This document shows positions 35,817 to 50,071 of a stretch of 64,000 nucleotides of DNA, in pieces; position 1 is the stretch's first letter, and each line of letters begins with the position of its first letter. The stretch comes from Apostichopus japonicus (taxonomy: Eukaryota; Echinodermata; Holothuroidea; Aspidochirotida; Stichopodidae). The stretch is taken from the NCBI RefSeq assembly GCF_037975245.1, contig NC_092564.1, positions 5,072,484 to 5,136,483 of the forward strand. The letters run 5' to 3'. The position numbers and the translations under genes are program-made. The notes beneath the pieces were generated by a model. It did no database searches and was not told where the DNA came from. It saw nothing but the letters and a program-made list of their open reading frames with translations.

Positions 35817-37522
35817 ACTTGAGCAGTATGCATGTGTTACATCGGTGGTACAGTCCCTGCTTAGTGTTGCATATTCATTACTAAACTCACATCTAGGCGT
35901 GGTCTAGCTCTTGTATTTTGTGTGTGTGTTTTTGCTCTCTTCGGTACGCGCGTAATCACTTTAAAGGCATCGAAGACTCGGCCCAAACCGCGTGCGGCCA
36001 TCTGAAAAAGTTAACTTTCTGTTGCTTGCAAGTGACGTTTTGTTCGTGTCGCTACAAAATGCAGACAGTAATGAAACGTGATACCTTGTTAACTTTAGCT
36101 GGACCTGAGATGTCCATCGTTGTATCGTTTCTACATTGTGCTGTGGGTATTGACCGCAGCTGTATGTACTGACTGTACACTAGTGTCTAGCAAGCTGTGA
36201 GTGTATTTTCTGGGATCGATGGTGGTGTCTATAACACTTCTGTTACACCTCATTCGAAACTAGGTCAGATTAACGGCATTAGACGTTTCTTTTTGCGCGA
36301 GTCTTCACACCCTTTAACAGAGCCTATTTCTGGGAAACTTGAGACAAGGTCAAGGCAGGCTATAATTTGGCCCACAAAGAGCTTACCTAAATAATGTAAA
36401 TGTTCTGATGGGCCTATGTTCTGAAATAGAGGGAGTGTGGATGATTGAGCAATAACAACACTAATGGAATACAGTGACAAGATGAATGGGAAATTTCATG
36501 TTTCTAAATATATATTGGGTATAATCGGTGAACATACTACAAGACTGTCGAGTATATTTTTGGGACGTATTTTGCGGGTAATATTGGTGACCGTTAGAAA
36601 TCGCTAGGAATCTTCAGCCAAAAGTGCTCCTTGCTATATACAGGAAATAACACTGATTTCACCGTGGTCATGAGTCACGTCACAGAACGACTGAGCACAG
36701 AGTCTTTAAACAATTGGTATAGCACTGAAATGAAAGTGTAACTCTATACCACAATCCACCCACATCCACACTCTACTACAATCATGAAACAATTGGTAGG
36801 AAGTACTACCGATATCCTATAACAGGCCGATTTGATGAACTATACCACCTGCTGACTGGTGACTTGCTCGGAGTACTGTTACACTCTTCGACACACAACA
36901 GTGCTAGGACGTGCCAGGAATGTCAGAAATTGGGAGGGAAAAATCGACTTTCCATCACGTGAATGAAACTCCTTGTTTTCATCAGTGACATAGCAACGGT
37001 GAAAGGACAGTAAAAAATCTTATCGGATTTGTAGACTGCAGAAGGATGTATTAAGTGTATTGGCTAGGAAACAGGAACGTTACCTAGAGAAGAAAGATTC
37101 GGTAAGATTGTTTTAACGATAGTGTGTATCATTACATATCATTCATTCTAACGGTGAAATGTGTACAATAATCTGACTGTCAATTCAGTTTGTCGGTGTG
37201 TTTTGTTTTATGTAACCAATATAATTAATAACGTAGACTCAATATGTTATCGTCAGCCTATACTCTGTAAACGTATGTTATAGAAATATCCAGTCTATAT
37301 GGAACAATGGTTTGAGCGACATAAATTGTATTGCAGTAATGTTGTCATGCGAAAACCAGCTGGATTTTTGTGTGGTCTTAGGGAATTGTTATTCCATTAC
37401 AACTTCCTGGATGTCCACTGTAGCCTGTTGTACTTTCCTTTTCCGTTTGCTATCTCGATTTTCCCCTCGGGTTAACGAAAGGATACAGCATGTAGGGTAA
37501 GTCAAGCTGGGTAAGTATATAT

Positions 37523-37530
<8 letters not shown>
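35817..37530. other. Unassigned sequence, no gene recognised
   Basis: Includes a locally GC-richer patch near 35,940-36,060. No protein family was recognised in any frame. Confidence 0.5.
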
Positions 37531-37609
<79 letters not shown>

Positions 37610-37628
37610 CGTGTGTGTGTGTGTGTGT
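37531..37628. repeat. (TA)n then (GT)n microsatellite
   Basis: A TA run of about 65 bases passes directly into a GT run of about 30 bases with one GC interruption. Confidence 0.95.
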
Positions 37629-38393
37629 TATGACAATACCGTTATATTTCACGACGCGTTTCCTGATGTGTGTGTTTACGTTATGTTATATACCCCTGCT
37701 TGTACTCTGGCCGGTTTCCTTTATTACCATATATCCTTTCCGTTCAACTTACATCACCAGCAAGTATTCTGCCCACTATGCATTCGCACACATCTACGTG
37801 TATATCACATTGCCTGTTATGCATCATAGCTGTGATTAAATTACTGTGATGTCTTTCTTATCACCGGCCCTATTTGTAAACAAGTTATTAATCAGGTTTT
37901 TCAAGACTCCAAAAACTGTACTTATTATTGTCAACAAGTCGATAGGACATGTCTATAAGGCTCAATTAGCAATGCAGATTGGAGCCAAGCTGGACACTAA
38001 GACGTCGCATTCACTCACTGCAGTTGCATTGATAGGCCAGATATATTCTAACTCTTACTTGATACATTTTATTCCCTCGGGCCAATGTTCATTTTCTTTA
38101 CTTTCTGACATTTCTTCATAAAGACATTCGAGTGCTTCTCGGGATTGCAATATAGTGTCAAGATCGTACCGAAACGGTAAGTTCATTGTTTAAACAAAAA
38201 CAAAGAGGGGGGGGGGGGGTGGTAGGGGAATGATAAGTTAGCCTGAATAACTATCTCAAAAAAAGCTATTAAGGGTGTGACCCGACGAATTATTCCCAAA
38301 CATCGACAACTCGACTAGACAAATGAACGTCTCAGTGAGGCAAAAATGGGTATTCATCGTTGAGGTTAACAAGTGAGCTACAATTGATATAGG

Positions 38394-38397
<4 letters not shown>

Positions 38398-38482
<85 letters not shown>
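38398..38482. repeat. (TA)n microsatellite
   Basis: Uninterrupted TA run of about 85 bases. Confidence 0.95.
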
Positions 38483-38484
<2 letters not shown>

Positions 38485-39208
38485 ATCATAAGGTCCCGAG
38501 TTTGAGTCACTCCAAGATTAATGTTTGTCGTCCAGTAACACTGAGTTGTTGCCAATTGACAATTCATAATCATGGACGTTCCTGCTTGCAGGAGGATCCT
38601 AAACACATTCATACACACATACATACAATGTACATAGTCAATGTGATTTTTATACTGCATGCAACCTAATGAAACGTCAAACAATAGGCCTACCAAATCA
38701 ATTTGGTTAAGTTACTCATTAAGCTCTACCTTAATTCAAGTCTAGCCTTTTACCTTTGTAAAGCACTAGAATATAAGCTCTTGTGTTGCTTTGTTCTTTT
38801 GTATAGACTTTGCTTAGTCTTTTGTAATCATGTCTATTGTACCTCACAACTGGTGGATTATCTTTTATGTCTGTGATGTATATTAAACTAGATTACTTTC
38901 TATCCACACACAAGTTGTGTGTTACTATAATACTTTCAATGGTCTGTGACTCATTTGAATTGCTACGAAAAACGTGAGATGATTACCTCAGTAAACAGGA
39001 CAATGATTTGTCGTTAAGCTGCATATAGTACAGCTCTTGCAGGTTGTGGACAAACCAGCCTACTACTGTGTTGCAATCTTCCTGCCTTAGACCAGGGAGT
39101 TGTATCATAACACGGTGCTTAGACCAGCGAAACCCGAAAGACATGGTAAAGGTCACCAAATCGGATATTCAGTTGGTGAATGCACAAATACTCGTTCGTG
39201 TGTAAGAT

Positions 39209-40268
<1,060 letters not shown>

Positions 40269-40370
40269 CTAACTGCTGTATATATTTCCCGAGCTGCCTT
40301 ATAAGAACTGGTATAACTCGATTTTATTTTAACTCTCTGCATATTCAGCTTCTATAACATCATACATAAT

Positions 40371-43300
40371 ATGGATTTGTTAGTACGGTTGATGGTCATC
40401 ACAGCGACGACTGCAGTGCTGAGTATAAATGCATTAAGAGAAGGGGACCACGGAGTTTGCGAAAAGTCTGAAACGTGAGTTTATAAAAAGTCTCTCTGTT
40501 TAAATAAATGTATTCATAAGTTATCAGGTTTCTCTCAAGGATGTCAAGTAGAGAGAAAATTGACCATCTATGATCTAACATATGAACTCCTGCTTGCTGT
40601 GTGCTGCTGCTTCTTTGTTGATGTAGGTGGGAGTGGGTGTGGGGTATTTAGTGTAATTAATCCAGATTGAAGAACTGTGGGAGAATATTGCTTTAACTGT
40701 TTTAGGAACACAGAAACTGCTGATTAAGTATTTCATCCAGTGAACTTTCTCCTGTAATGCAACACACATAACGCCAGCCGAAGTGGGAACACGTTCAAAA
40801 TTGCTAAACACGTTTAGAACTGAACTTCTGCTATTGACGTCATGCTAGAATAGCTTAAGGTATACACAAGTAGTTATCTGCAGGTTGGCACCCTCTAAAT
40901 TAATCCCAAGAATTTGACATCACTAATAGGTCAAGATAATGCATTATGGGTCAACAACAAATATTTAGTTACGGTAATATTAGTGACCATTTGAACTTCT
41001 AGCATTTCTTTTTGTCGTGGAGAGGAAGGGGGCGGGGATGAGAGAGAGGCACTGATTAGAGGTAATATTAATATAATTGTGTTTATATTTAAAAAATAAT
41101 GTGTCCACACACTGTAGTGTATCTTTCAGTAGGTAGACACCAAATGCGTCACGTTTAAAAGCAATCCGGATTTATCTTACAAAAGAAAACGTGTCCTATA
41201 TTTCATTTTTTAATCGGTGCAAATGTTTCAAGAATACATAAGTCATACGGGGTTAGAATTGTTAGGTATGCATCCTATTCAGTACCAGTGTTCATATGAT
41301 CTACAAGTGTGTGGGGAAGTGGTGCAAAGCTAATCACTTATAATCATTATACTTTAATGATGGTTTCTATGATTCTATCTATTTATCTATATCTATCTAT
41401 GGAAGTAGAACAATTCTCACAAAGGCAATTTGTGAAAGGGTGGTTTTCGTGTGACAGTTTTACGAGTTCAACAACCGAGTAAAAGATCATTCTGACCAAT
41501 TGGTAATTACCTGGTAATAACGAAACCAAACTAGGGCATGACCGCAAAGACTGTTAAACTGCTCTCACACAGTGCAGAACATTTGTCCACGCAAGATCTT
41601 TCTGCTAGAAAAGGTTTGAAGCAAACTGGGTATTCTCGAACGCGCGAAGTGCTTGACAAATTCTACTGTGTTGTAATATTTTGTACATCAACTGTGGTAT
41701 TACATGTAAACATGCGGAAACGGAAGTAGCCTAATAGAATAATACGAAACAATTCCGTGGTATTTTAACTTCATTTCTCAATTTGTTTACAGATCATCCA
41801 TTTCAGAGGTAATAAGTACCCGAATCAGTTACGCAATGAAATATGAGACATGCACTTTGGGTTTATTTTGCCGCACGAAGTACAGGTGAGTCAGACATTT
41901 TGTTGTCAGAATACTAACGATTAACAAGTAAACTTCGCAGCCTCTTAAAGCAGCATTTTGCGTCCTTTTCTATGATTTTTCTCAACCTCACTGACTCCAC
42001 TATGCCATAACGACATACATAACTAGCTTATCTATTTATATTTTACTTCAAATGGTGGCATAAAAGTCGAAAAAATTGCAACTTTGAACTTTGTTGTTCT
42101 CCAAGATATTTTCCGTTGGGAACCCAATAAACCTCGCCCATAATATGAATATTTAAACACTACGAACGTCATTGACAGATACGTAATATAACACCACGCT
42201 TGATTTGTGTACAGTCTATATGGCAGTTGTACCAGAGAGTTGCATAACAACTCCCTGGTTGTACCAACGCAAAGTCTTGAATCTATTTTTAGCAACGGCT
42301 CATAACTAAACCTGCATCTCTGGTTGGTTGAATTCAAACTAGTGGGTTTGCCAGTTTGGGAACTGAATGCGATTAATTTTGTATGTGGAATACTCGCCAA
42401 TTAACGTTTTTGGCAGGGAAAAACTTGGCTAATAACTTAATTTGCTGTTTTGTGATTTGATGTATGTAAAAAACTCGATGGACATGTCAAAAAAGTAGAA
42501 AACGGCGACCAAACGCAAAATGCTCATGAATAAACATACTATTCACTGATTGGTGGAATTCAAACTAGTGGATTTGGAGATATGAAAACTTTGTCGAGGA
42601 CACTTTTACTCGTTATCGACATAAATCGTTAATTACTCGCTAATTAACGCTCTTGGCAGGGTGAAACTTGGATGGTATCTTAGTTTGCTGTTTTATGATT
42701 GATACATCTAAAAAATCGATGCACACGTTAAAAAGGTGGAAAAAGCGACCCAACGCAAAATGCTGCTTTAACAGCCGGAACCATTTCGCCTCTTGACGTT
42801 AGACAATACAGGTTTGCAATAACGGAGTTTTCAGCCGATGACATTGCTCATGACATCAGCATCAATAACGACCATCGCTTGGAAGTTGGAACATATATAC
42901 ACTGAATCAGAAGAATGATAAGGTCCACGGGTCTTAAAATGTGAAACAATGAATGAGTTTATTGACGTCACTGAAACATGGTGCTCAAGCTGAACAGATT
43001 AATTTGTGTTGTTGATTGGCCTGTGACACTTAGAAAAGTCTAGTTGCGGGGTTTCCTTCCAAACGCCCTAACTTTACGTTTAATGCTTGGATCACATTAC
43101 TTATGATATATACGCTATATTCCATTGGGTTCGTGTTACGTTACCCAAGATTCGCGAGCCGTTTTATTGAAATCAGAATTCGTTTCGTGGAATTGGTACA
43201 CTTAAATCAACTCATCGCATGAGTTCACGAGTCTTGAATGAAAATACGCAAAACATACAGCAGCAACAGTTTGAATCCGTACATTTAAGTGAGTGACTTG

Positions 43301-46300
43301 CGCGAGCAGATTAGGAATCTAGTTAGTCTGAATGTTCCTGTCTTGAATTTGAATTTGGAAAATGGTACGGGAATTATCAAGTCTTAATGTGCACAACTTT
43401 TCTGTTGAATTATAATATGTAGCCTATCTCCTTTGGGGTAAATTACATATAGAGGAAACTGTTGAATAAACACCGTACACATAGGACGAGTATATCTTTA
43501 TTGCAACGAATGGATTTTGGCAACCTCGAAGTGCGGTGATGACGTAACTTTTTCGACCAATCATGAGCGACTATTTACATAATTGCAAACCTGTTTTTTT
43601 GGGGGGGGGGTGGAGGGGGGGGGCTGGATGTTACAATGATATAATGCAGTTACTTTTTTCGTCTGACTTCAATCATGTTTCTAATAGCTTCTTAATTTTC
43701 AAGAAAACAAATAATAAGAAAATAATGAAATTATCAGAAAATCACTGAAGTCGGACGAAACTTGAAGAGTGATCATGAAACTGTTGTAAATTGGCGAATG
43801 ACCTACATTGACACGGGAATATGGAGTCGAAGTAAGTGTATAGACTCAATAACATTAATTTATCCTATGTTTGATCTTGTTTAGAACTGCCTACCGTACG
43901 ACTACGCGAACGAGTTACAGAATGTTGTCGAGCGAAATATTGGTGTGTTGCGAAGGTTTCTTTGAAATTGATGACGGATGTAAACCGAAAGGTTTGATTA
44001 TTAATATTTTTATTATTATTTATTTATTTTGGTTCACGTCATTTGATACCTTTTCATTCATTTTATTACACGTGTACACCCTCACTATACATTACGTCAG
44101 ATTCATGAAGAAAACTGCTCATGTAACATCATCGAAACCACAATGCATTTTTGATTTCTGGTTTCATCATACGTGTCCATTTATGTGAGACATAGAGCAA
44201 ACGTTACTTAATAAAAACTACAGTATGAAATGTTTCCTGAAAGGAAATATGGGCGGTATTGCAAAACTTAGCATACACTGACTCCGGATGTGTGAACCTG
44301 ATTATTTCGCAGATGACATTACAAGGGTCCTACCAGTACCGTTTAAAAATTGTCACTGTTTCTACTGGTTTCTACTCGTAAAGCGTAACTTAGGCATGTA
44401 ATAATCATTTTTAAGGAATCGAATGACAACTTTATTGCAGAATACATAACAAATAAATGTGTTTCTTAAACATATTCTGCCGTGCAGGCAGTAAGTTTCG
44501 TTATAGATATATTTCCACTTTTGTTTTTTTATTTAAAGCCAACTTTCGTTACATCTATCAACATAATGGTTCTAACCAAAGCTTCAGGTACATGGACTAT
44601 TTTATAGTGGATTATCAATTTCTGTATCAAGAAGAACATATTCTAACATTTAAAGACATCTTAACAACATTTTACACATTCGATAGTACAAAGTACAATT
44701 TTAAGAGTCCTTTGATAATTATAATCTACCTGTTGAATGTTTTTTTCTGACATTGACAAACAATGCAGACCCTACGATTTTAGTAATAGCAAGCTTTCTG
44801 AGAAAAGACGGCCTAGCCATCGGACCAAAGTATTTGTATCAACGAAGTCTTCGGCTTTGAGTACAGCGTTTCTGTATGTTCCCGTGTTGGTCGAATCTAA
44901 TGTTAATAACAATGACCGACTATGCGATCCGCATTATAGTCATAGCCGACTTTCCAATCCGCGGTCCTCAACATTTGCAAGATTGATTAAAGTGACACTA
45001 TAGTTTTCCCTTACTGGAACAGCCCCCCAAAAAATTCAAAATATCTAATTATGAGCTGATGGTGTCATATTGCAGATATAAAGACACGAAAAGAGTTAAA
45101 ACACCGAGTGTTATATTATGACTTTAGGTAGAATTATAATCCTAATAATTCATAGAACAAGAACAAGAAAAAGAAACGAGTGAACATGTACAGTATGTTT
45201 TCTATACAACAGGCACCGTTGAGTGACATTCATTCAACGTCGTTTGCCTTGGATAAATTTGTGGTGCGTTGCAAACAAGCCCTTGAGGCCTTGGAAGTAG
45301 TCCCCCACCCCCACCCCCTCCCTCCGGAGATTTTATTTTGCTTCTGTGGAGCTGACCTAATGGTCTGTGTGTAAATGATAAAAGTGGTATGGACATCCAA
45401 CCTGCACTGATAACGAAGTATTGTAGCGGTCTTCAACATACCACAATTAATGTTGTGCCTAAAGTCATCTTTTAAGATTGAAACTGTACCTTTAGTAGAT
45501 AGATATTAGATGTAGAGGTAGAGAGAGATATTCATACAGCACAATTCACTCTAGGTACGGTAGAGGGAGAGTGCTAAGGTTGTGGGGAGACAGGTAAGCT
45601 CCTCCCTCGTAAATACCCAAACCTGGAAGGTTTTGGAATCTTTCTGTTCATATGTAATCACCATTTTCTACCCTAAACTGTTTCACCATATATTCTAGGT
45701 TGATGAAACATGATTTTACAAGTTTCTTCTCAAACTGAAGGAAAAACATTCTCCTTGATGGTTGAGATATTGCGGTAACGATAGATTAAGCTACTCTCAT
45801 GATTACGTTATCAGTGGTATACTATGATAACCGGTACTGTATTCAAAAATGCATATTGAATATAACGATTCATCATATATCCTTCAGGATATTTGGAACG
45901 AAGGTCACAACATGAAAATATTACTTTTGTAGGCAGACATTTATTCGATTATTAACCTCTCTTTCCATTGCTATCTTTCCTCTTACAACAAGCTGATATT
46001 AACCTTATATTGTCTAAGTGTGTGTAACCTATACCCATATTGAAAGTGCAACTATTATTGTACTTACTTCCTTCTCAAGTTGTTTCCCAGTCATTCATTT
46101 TGCTAATTAGAAAAAACACGACCCTTTCTGAAATTGCAATAAAGTCATTTTGGTCAGTCCTGGTTCCCTGCTGAGTTAACTTACTCCATTAAGTTTAACT
46201 ATCATAATTCAAGTCTAATGGGGACCATGTTTTTAAATACAATATGCTTCTACGAGCCTGATACAATGAAAACATGCATATAGTAGAATTACTGTTGAGA

Positions 46301-49300
46301 GTTGACTATATATATACTGTACAATATGAACTGACGGTTTGTACACAGAGAAGGAAACAGAGGGCAAGCATGCCATTTCTCATGTGGAAATGTAAAAGTT
46401 AAATGTAAAGTTAAAGGAGATAGATACTCAGATTTGTCAGCACGATCCAGTATTTACTGTGGTACATAACTTTAAGACTTACAGTAGTTACTGTAATCTC
46501 TGTGTGAAATTGTGAATCAGCTGGCTATATTTGAGTTGAATTGGCTTGTAATAAGATCAAATGACGTGTGGTGTGACTTGACTTCTTTTTACGATAAGAC
46601 CAAATGAATTGTGACTTGACTTACAGTAACTTGATTTGAGAAGAAATGCCTTGTGACTTGACTTGACAAACGTGTCTTGATTACAACACTGGAGATTACT
46701 GTCATTGACAACTGTCTCAGCACCTAAAAAAATATCTCATTCCATTTGGGAGATATCACGGATTTCATGTTCTTTCACACGCATGGCTAAAGACTTGATC
46801 AAGTCTAAAATAAGACATCATCGAGCTACACGTGATTCAATGCCTTCTATTTTTTTTTTTTGCCAAAACAAAGAAAAAGTAAAAAGTGTTTCAGATCCTA
46901 GTGTCAATATATAGCATCATACATTTACAAAATGGCAGTTTCCAGACACAACCTTTATAATATAATATATTCCAGTAAGAGTTTTCTTAGCTGCTGGGAC
47001 AGATCTCTGACGTATAAGATTGAGATGATATTTGAATTTGTATGCCCCTTTAATTATGCAGTCAGTCACTTTTAAAGGGGAATATGTATATCATGTGTTA
47101 TATGCATGCCTGTATGAAACTCTCCTTCCAATCACGTCTTATTTTTTTGTCTTTCTTCTAGTTCCTTCAACTTTGCCCATGACATCCTCAGTATCTTCGT
47201 CGATATCATACTCCAGCACTCCTACAGCGTCCTCACACGAAACCACCGAAAGTACACATCAAGCACTATCAACCGATCTGGAAAATATATCAACCTTACC
47301 AATGCGTAACATTGTAGCAAAGCCATTACCACTAACAACAAAAATGATGATTTCTGGTTTCATCATTATTCCAGTTTTCCTTATATTGATTCTCTTTATT
47401 ATGATATTGGTATCAAGGAAAAAACGAAAACTTCCCAGGTAATTTTATTAAGATGTTTAAAACCAATTGAAAGAGGGTTTAATGAAGAACTGGTGCAAAT
47501 ATCTACGCCTAAAGACTTGTAGGCTTTACTTACTAGAATAATAAGGATATGGTGGTTGGAATATATATCGTAATAGGAATAATAGCCACTTATGAATTCC
47601 ATTTGTTACTATCAGATTTTCGTCTCCTTCTTGTTTTGTTTTCCTCTTTGTATGACTCTGGACGCAAAATGTTTAGCCCAGAGCCCTCAGCTGGAAAATA
47701 ATTAGCTATATGTATTCTCTCGTAGCCGCTTTAATATTCACCTTCGTGTAATCGTAATCAAATATTAAGTTTAGACTCTAAGCAACATTATAAACAGACA
47801 TGTACAAGAAAGCATATACAAGGTTTAAAGACTTCATTAAACTCGTTCATAGAATTTCAATAAATCATGGCTGTGAGGTCTTTGTGTATTCGGCAAGTGA
47901 AGTCGCCTATCCGAGCCCATTTTCACATCTCACGATGTTTGAACTTGTATCATAATGATACTAACAAAGGAAATTGACAATTCTCTTTGTAGTAACATTT
48001 CATGTCCTCAGAATTAACTTACTAAACACGTCGAACCTACTTCCTACGTCGAACCTAATTAACCCTGTATATTAGCTACGCTTTGGTATTTTACATTAAC
48101 TCTGGTTAATGCTTAGCGGCTTGCTAAGCATTATTGTTACACAATTCATTCACAGTTCATGCAAAATGAACAATGGATACTTTAAAGGACGTTTGTAAGG
48201 ATGTTATCGCATAATGCACCGAATTACATTATTCTTCATTCCTGTTTCTGTCACAGGTTTGATCGAGTCTTATTATTTATTTTTTGTTTACATTTACAGA
48301 TCACCTCAGCGGTCACAGGATGACTCAAATGATGGTATGTTGAAAAGATCATTTTCCTTCGTCATTTTTGGCTGGGTTCCATCAGTTCACCCGTACATAC
48401 AGAGAACACAGTTACTACCGTAAATCTTAAAGTTTTGTACCAAAATAACTACTGGATCGTGCTATAAATCGGTAGCATGTGCTATTAGGATAACAGTAAG
48501 AACGAGGATATGTGTAATTCCAACAAATCCAGTTGTTGGGATTACACGTATCCTCAGTTCTTATTGTCAACTTGCTACCGGTTTATCAGATTTGTCAGCA
48601 CAATCCAGTTTTTACTAGTGTGGTACAAAGTTTTAAGATTGACATTAGTTACTGTAATCTGTTTAAGTCGACTGGTCAGTTTATTAATATCGCCCTAGAT
48701 AGAAAACGAGCTATAGCCTATGTTTGCGATAATCGCGATGTTCTCAAAACAATGCATCCAAACTGTATACATACTGTAAGGAGGATATAGTGGTCATGGT
48801 GTACTCTTTACACGTGGTTTCTTTTCTCCTATACTTTTCCATTAGGTACAATGAACCAGGATGAACATCTTCATAACGAATACTACTCAATATCATCAAC
48901 CAATCAGGCTCAAAATACCGGCCAATCTTCTGCCACAGTCTCCCCAGTTGCCAGAGAATCTCCATCTCATCCTAAAATAAAGGAGAAAACGTTAAGCCCG
49001 TTGTCAGTTTTCTACCAAAAAATTAACAAAAATAAAACCAAAGAAGCCGACCATCAACAAGAAGAGGAGGAAGAGGATGTCAACGTAGTAGCGACTTTTT
49101 TCGGAAAGACTGAGCTACAAGAGGATTCCCATTACTATACAAATATGGATAAATCACCACCTGGCAATGTCTCTGAGGGATACACAGAGATGCGTGGTTC
49201 GACAACGAGCGTAGGTTCAAATTTACAGCAATCTTACACCGACATGCGAGGTGACGAGGTGTACAATGAAATGGATAACCCTGACCATACCGAAGACGGA

Positions 49301-49681
49301 GCATTTGCGGATTATGAACATTATAACCAACTTGAAACCAAAGGTAAAGAATTATCGAAGGGTGATGGAAGCTATGATGTCCTAACAAGGACAGATTCCT
49401 TACTACAGGGTATCCCCATGGCGGAGCAGAACCCCTATGATGTGTTGGGTTCGGATGAACCCGGTCGAAGCGATACGTACGGCATCGGGGGAGGAGGAGG
49501 AAGAGAACGTAGCCCACACCAATCTCCAGATGGTCAATCGCGAGATGTTCATGAAGACGCTAACCCGAATGAGATGCAGATTGACACGCATTCTGAATCA
49601 GTTTATTACAATACACCCGAAGAAACAGCTAGAAATAGAATGGATTCTTCACAGGAAGGTATCTATACAAACGTTTCTTAA
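40371..49681 (+). CDS. EMI-domain transmembrane receptor, copy B (complete)
   Basis: Six exons, 40,371-40,474, 41,793-41,885, 43,885-43,991, 47,162-47,438, 48,300-48,334 and 48,846-49,681, join in phases 2, 2, 1, 2, 1 to give 1,452 bases and 483 residues. Residues 1 to about 22 form a signal peptide. Residues about 27-101 are an EMI domain with six Cys (GVC, ETC, LFC, VCC, DGC). Residues 102-162 are a Ser/Thr-rich stalk, about 165-185 the transmembrane helix, then RKKRK and a tail of about 298 residues. The tail has YTNM, YTEM, YTDM and YNEM (SH2-binding style of PI3-kinase p85), YNQL and two YDVL (ITAM-like, spaced wider than usual), then YYNT and YTNV (Grb2 style). EMI with such a tail is known from CED-1/Draper/MEGF10, yet no EGF repeats are seen. 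The donor after exon 3 (GTTTGA) is weak but kept in both copies. Function in particle or cell recognition is inference. Confidence 0.87.
41949..42767. mobile_element. TTAA-flanked MITE, 819 bp, specific to copy B
   Basis: TTAA at 41,945-41,948 and 42,768-42,771 flanks perfect inverted ends; including the TTAA they read TTAAAGCAGCATTTTGCGT. Copy A has GTAA at the empty site (near 843). TTAA targets are used by piggyBac and Kolobok elements, and the ends do not decide between them. The interior carries a partial tandem repeat and a GGGAGTTGT-type hairpin at 42,225-42,265. No coding capacity. Confidence 0.85.
42225..42265. repeat. Short hairpin repeat with CCAGGGAGTTG-type arms
   Basis: GTTGTACCAGAGAGTTG and CAACTCCCTGGTTGTAC pair around CATAA, with one mismatch. 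It is the same motif as at 16,507 and sits inside the TTAA-flanked MITE. Confidence 0.7.
46440..46510. repeat. Single arm of the foldback MITE
   Basis: TTGTCAGCACGATCCAGT and the following sequence match the right arm of the foldback MITE at 48,421-48,642. It is present only in copy B, where it replaces sequence found at about 3,620-3,890 in copy A, so it may mark a deletion or rearrangement. Confidence 0.6.
46536..46680. repeat. Degenerate CTTGACTTG-type repeat (copy B)
   Basis: Shorter counterpart of the repeat at 3,695-4,040. Confidence 0.55.
48421..48642. repeat. Foldback MITE, copy B intron
   Basis: Same inverted-repeat element and same intron position as 5,786-6,012 in copy A, with a small deletion in the right arm. 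Confidence 0.8.
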
Positions 49682-50065
49682 CCCAGGGAAACATACTTGT
49701 TCTGCGCCGATTGCGTGGATGGGTCGGGCTGCGTTAACGCTCAATGGCTACCTATGGCTAAGACGACTATTTAAGAGAGCAACGGGAAGGGAGAAGGTGG
49801 CGTGCTCAATATCAATTAGAATCGCTAAAAGCCCATTTCAATCTTTAATGGTAATGGATGGAAAGAAATGTCAGGTCTCTACAATAGCACGTGTCAATGG
49901 TTATTTGTTTTCTTACAGTGTCAATTAAGGCCAAATGGTTTGCTATCATTATCATCATGTAAGAAATACATACATAAAGTCATACGAAAGAATCATCTAT
50001 CACCTTCTTTAACGCATTTTCGTTACTGAAATGGTATACCACACCCGATACCCATAAACTGAAAC

Positions 50066-50071
50066 AATAAA
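50066..50071 (+). promoter_or_regulatory. Candidate polyadenylation signal, copy B
   Basis: AATAAA about 385 bases after the stop codon, close to the corresponding position in copy A. Confidence 0.45.
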
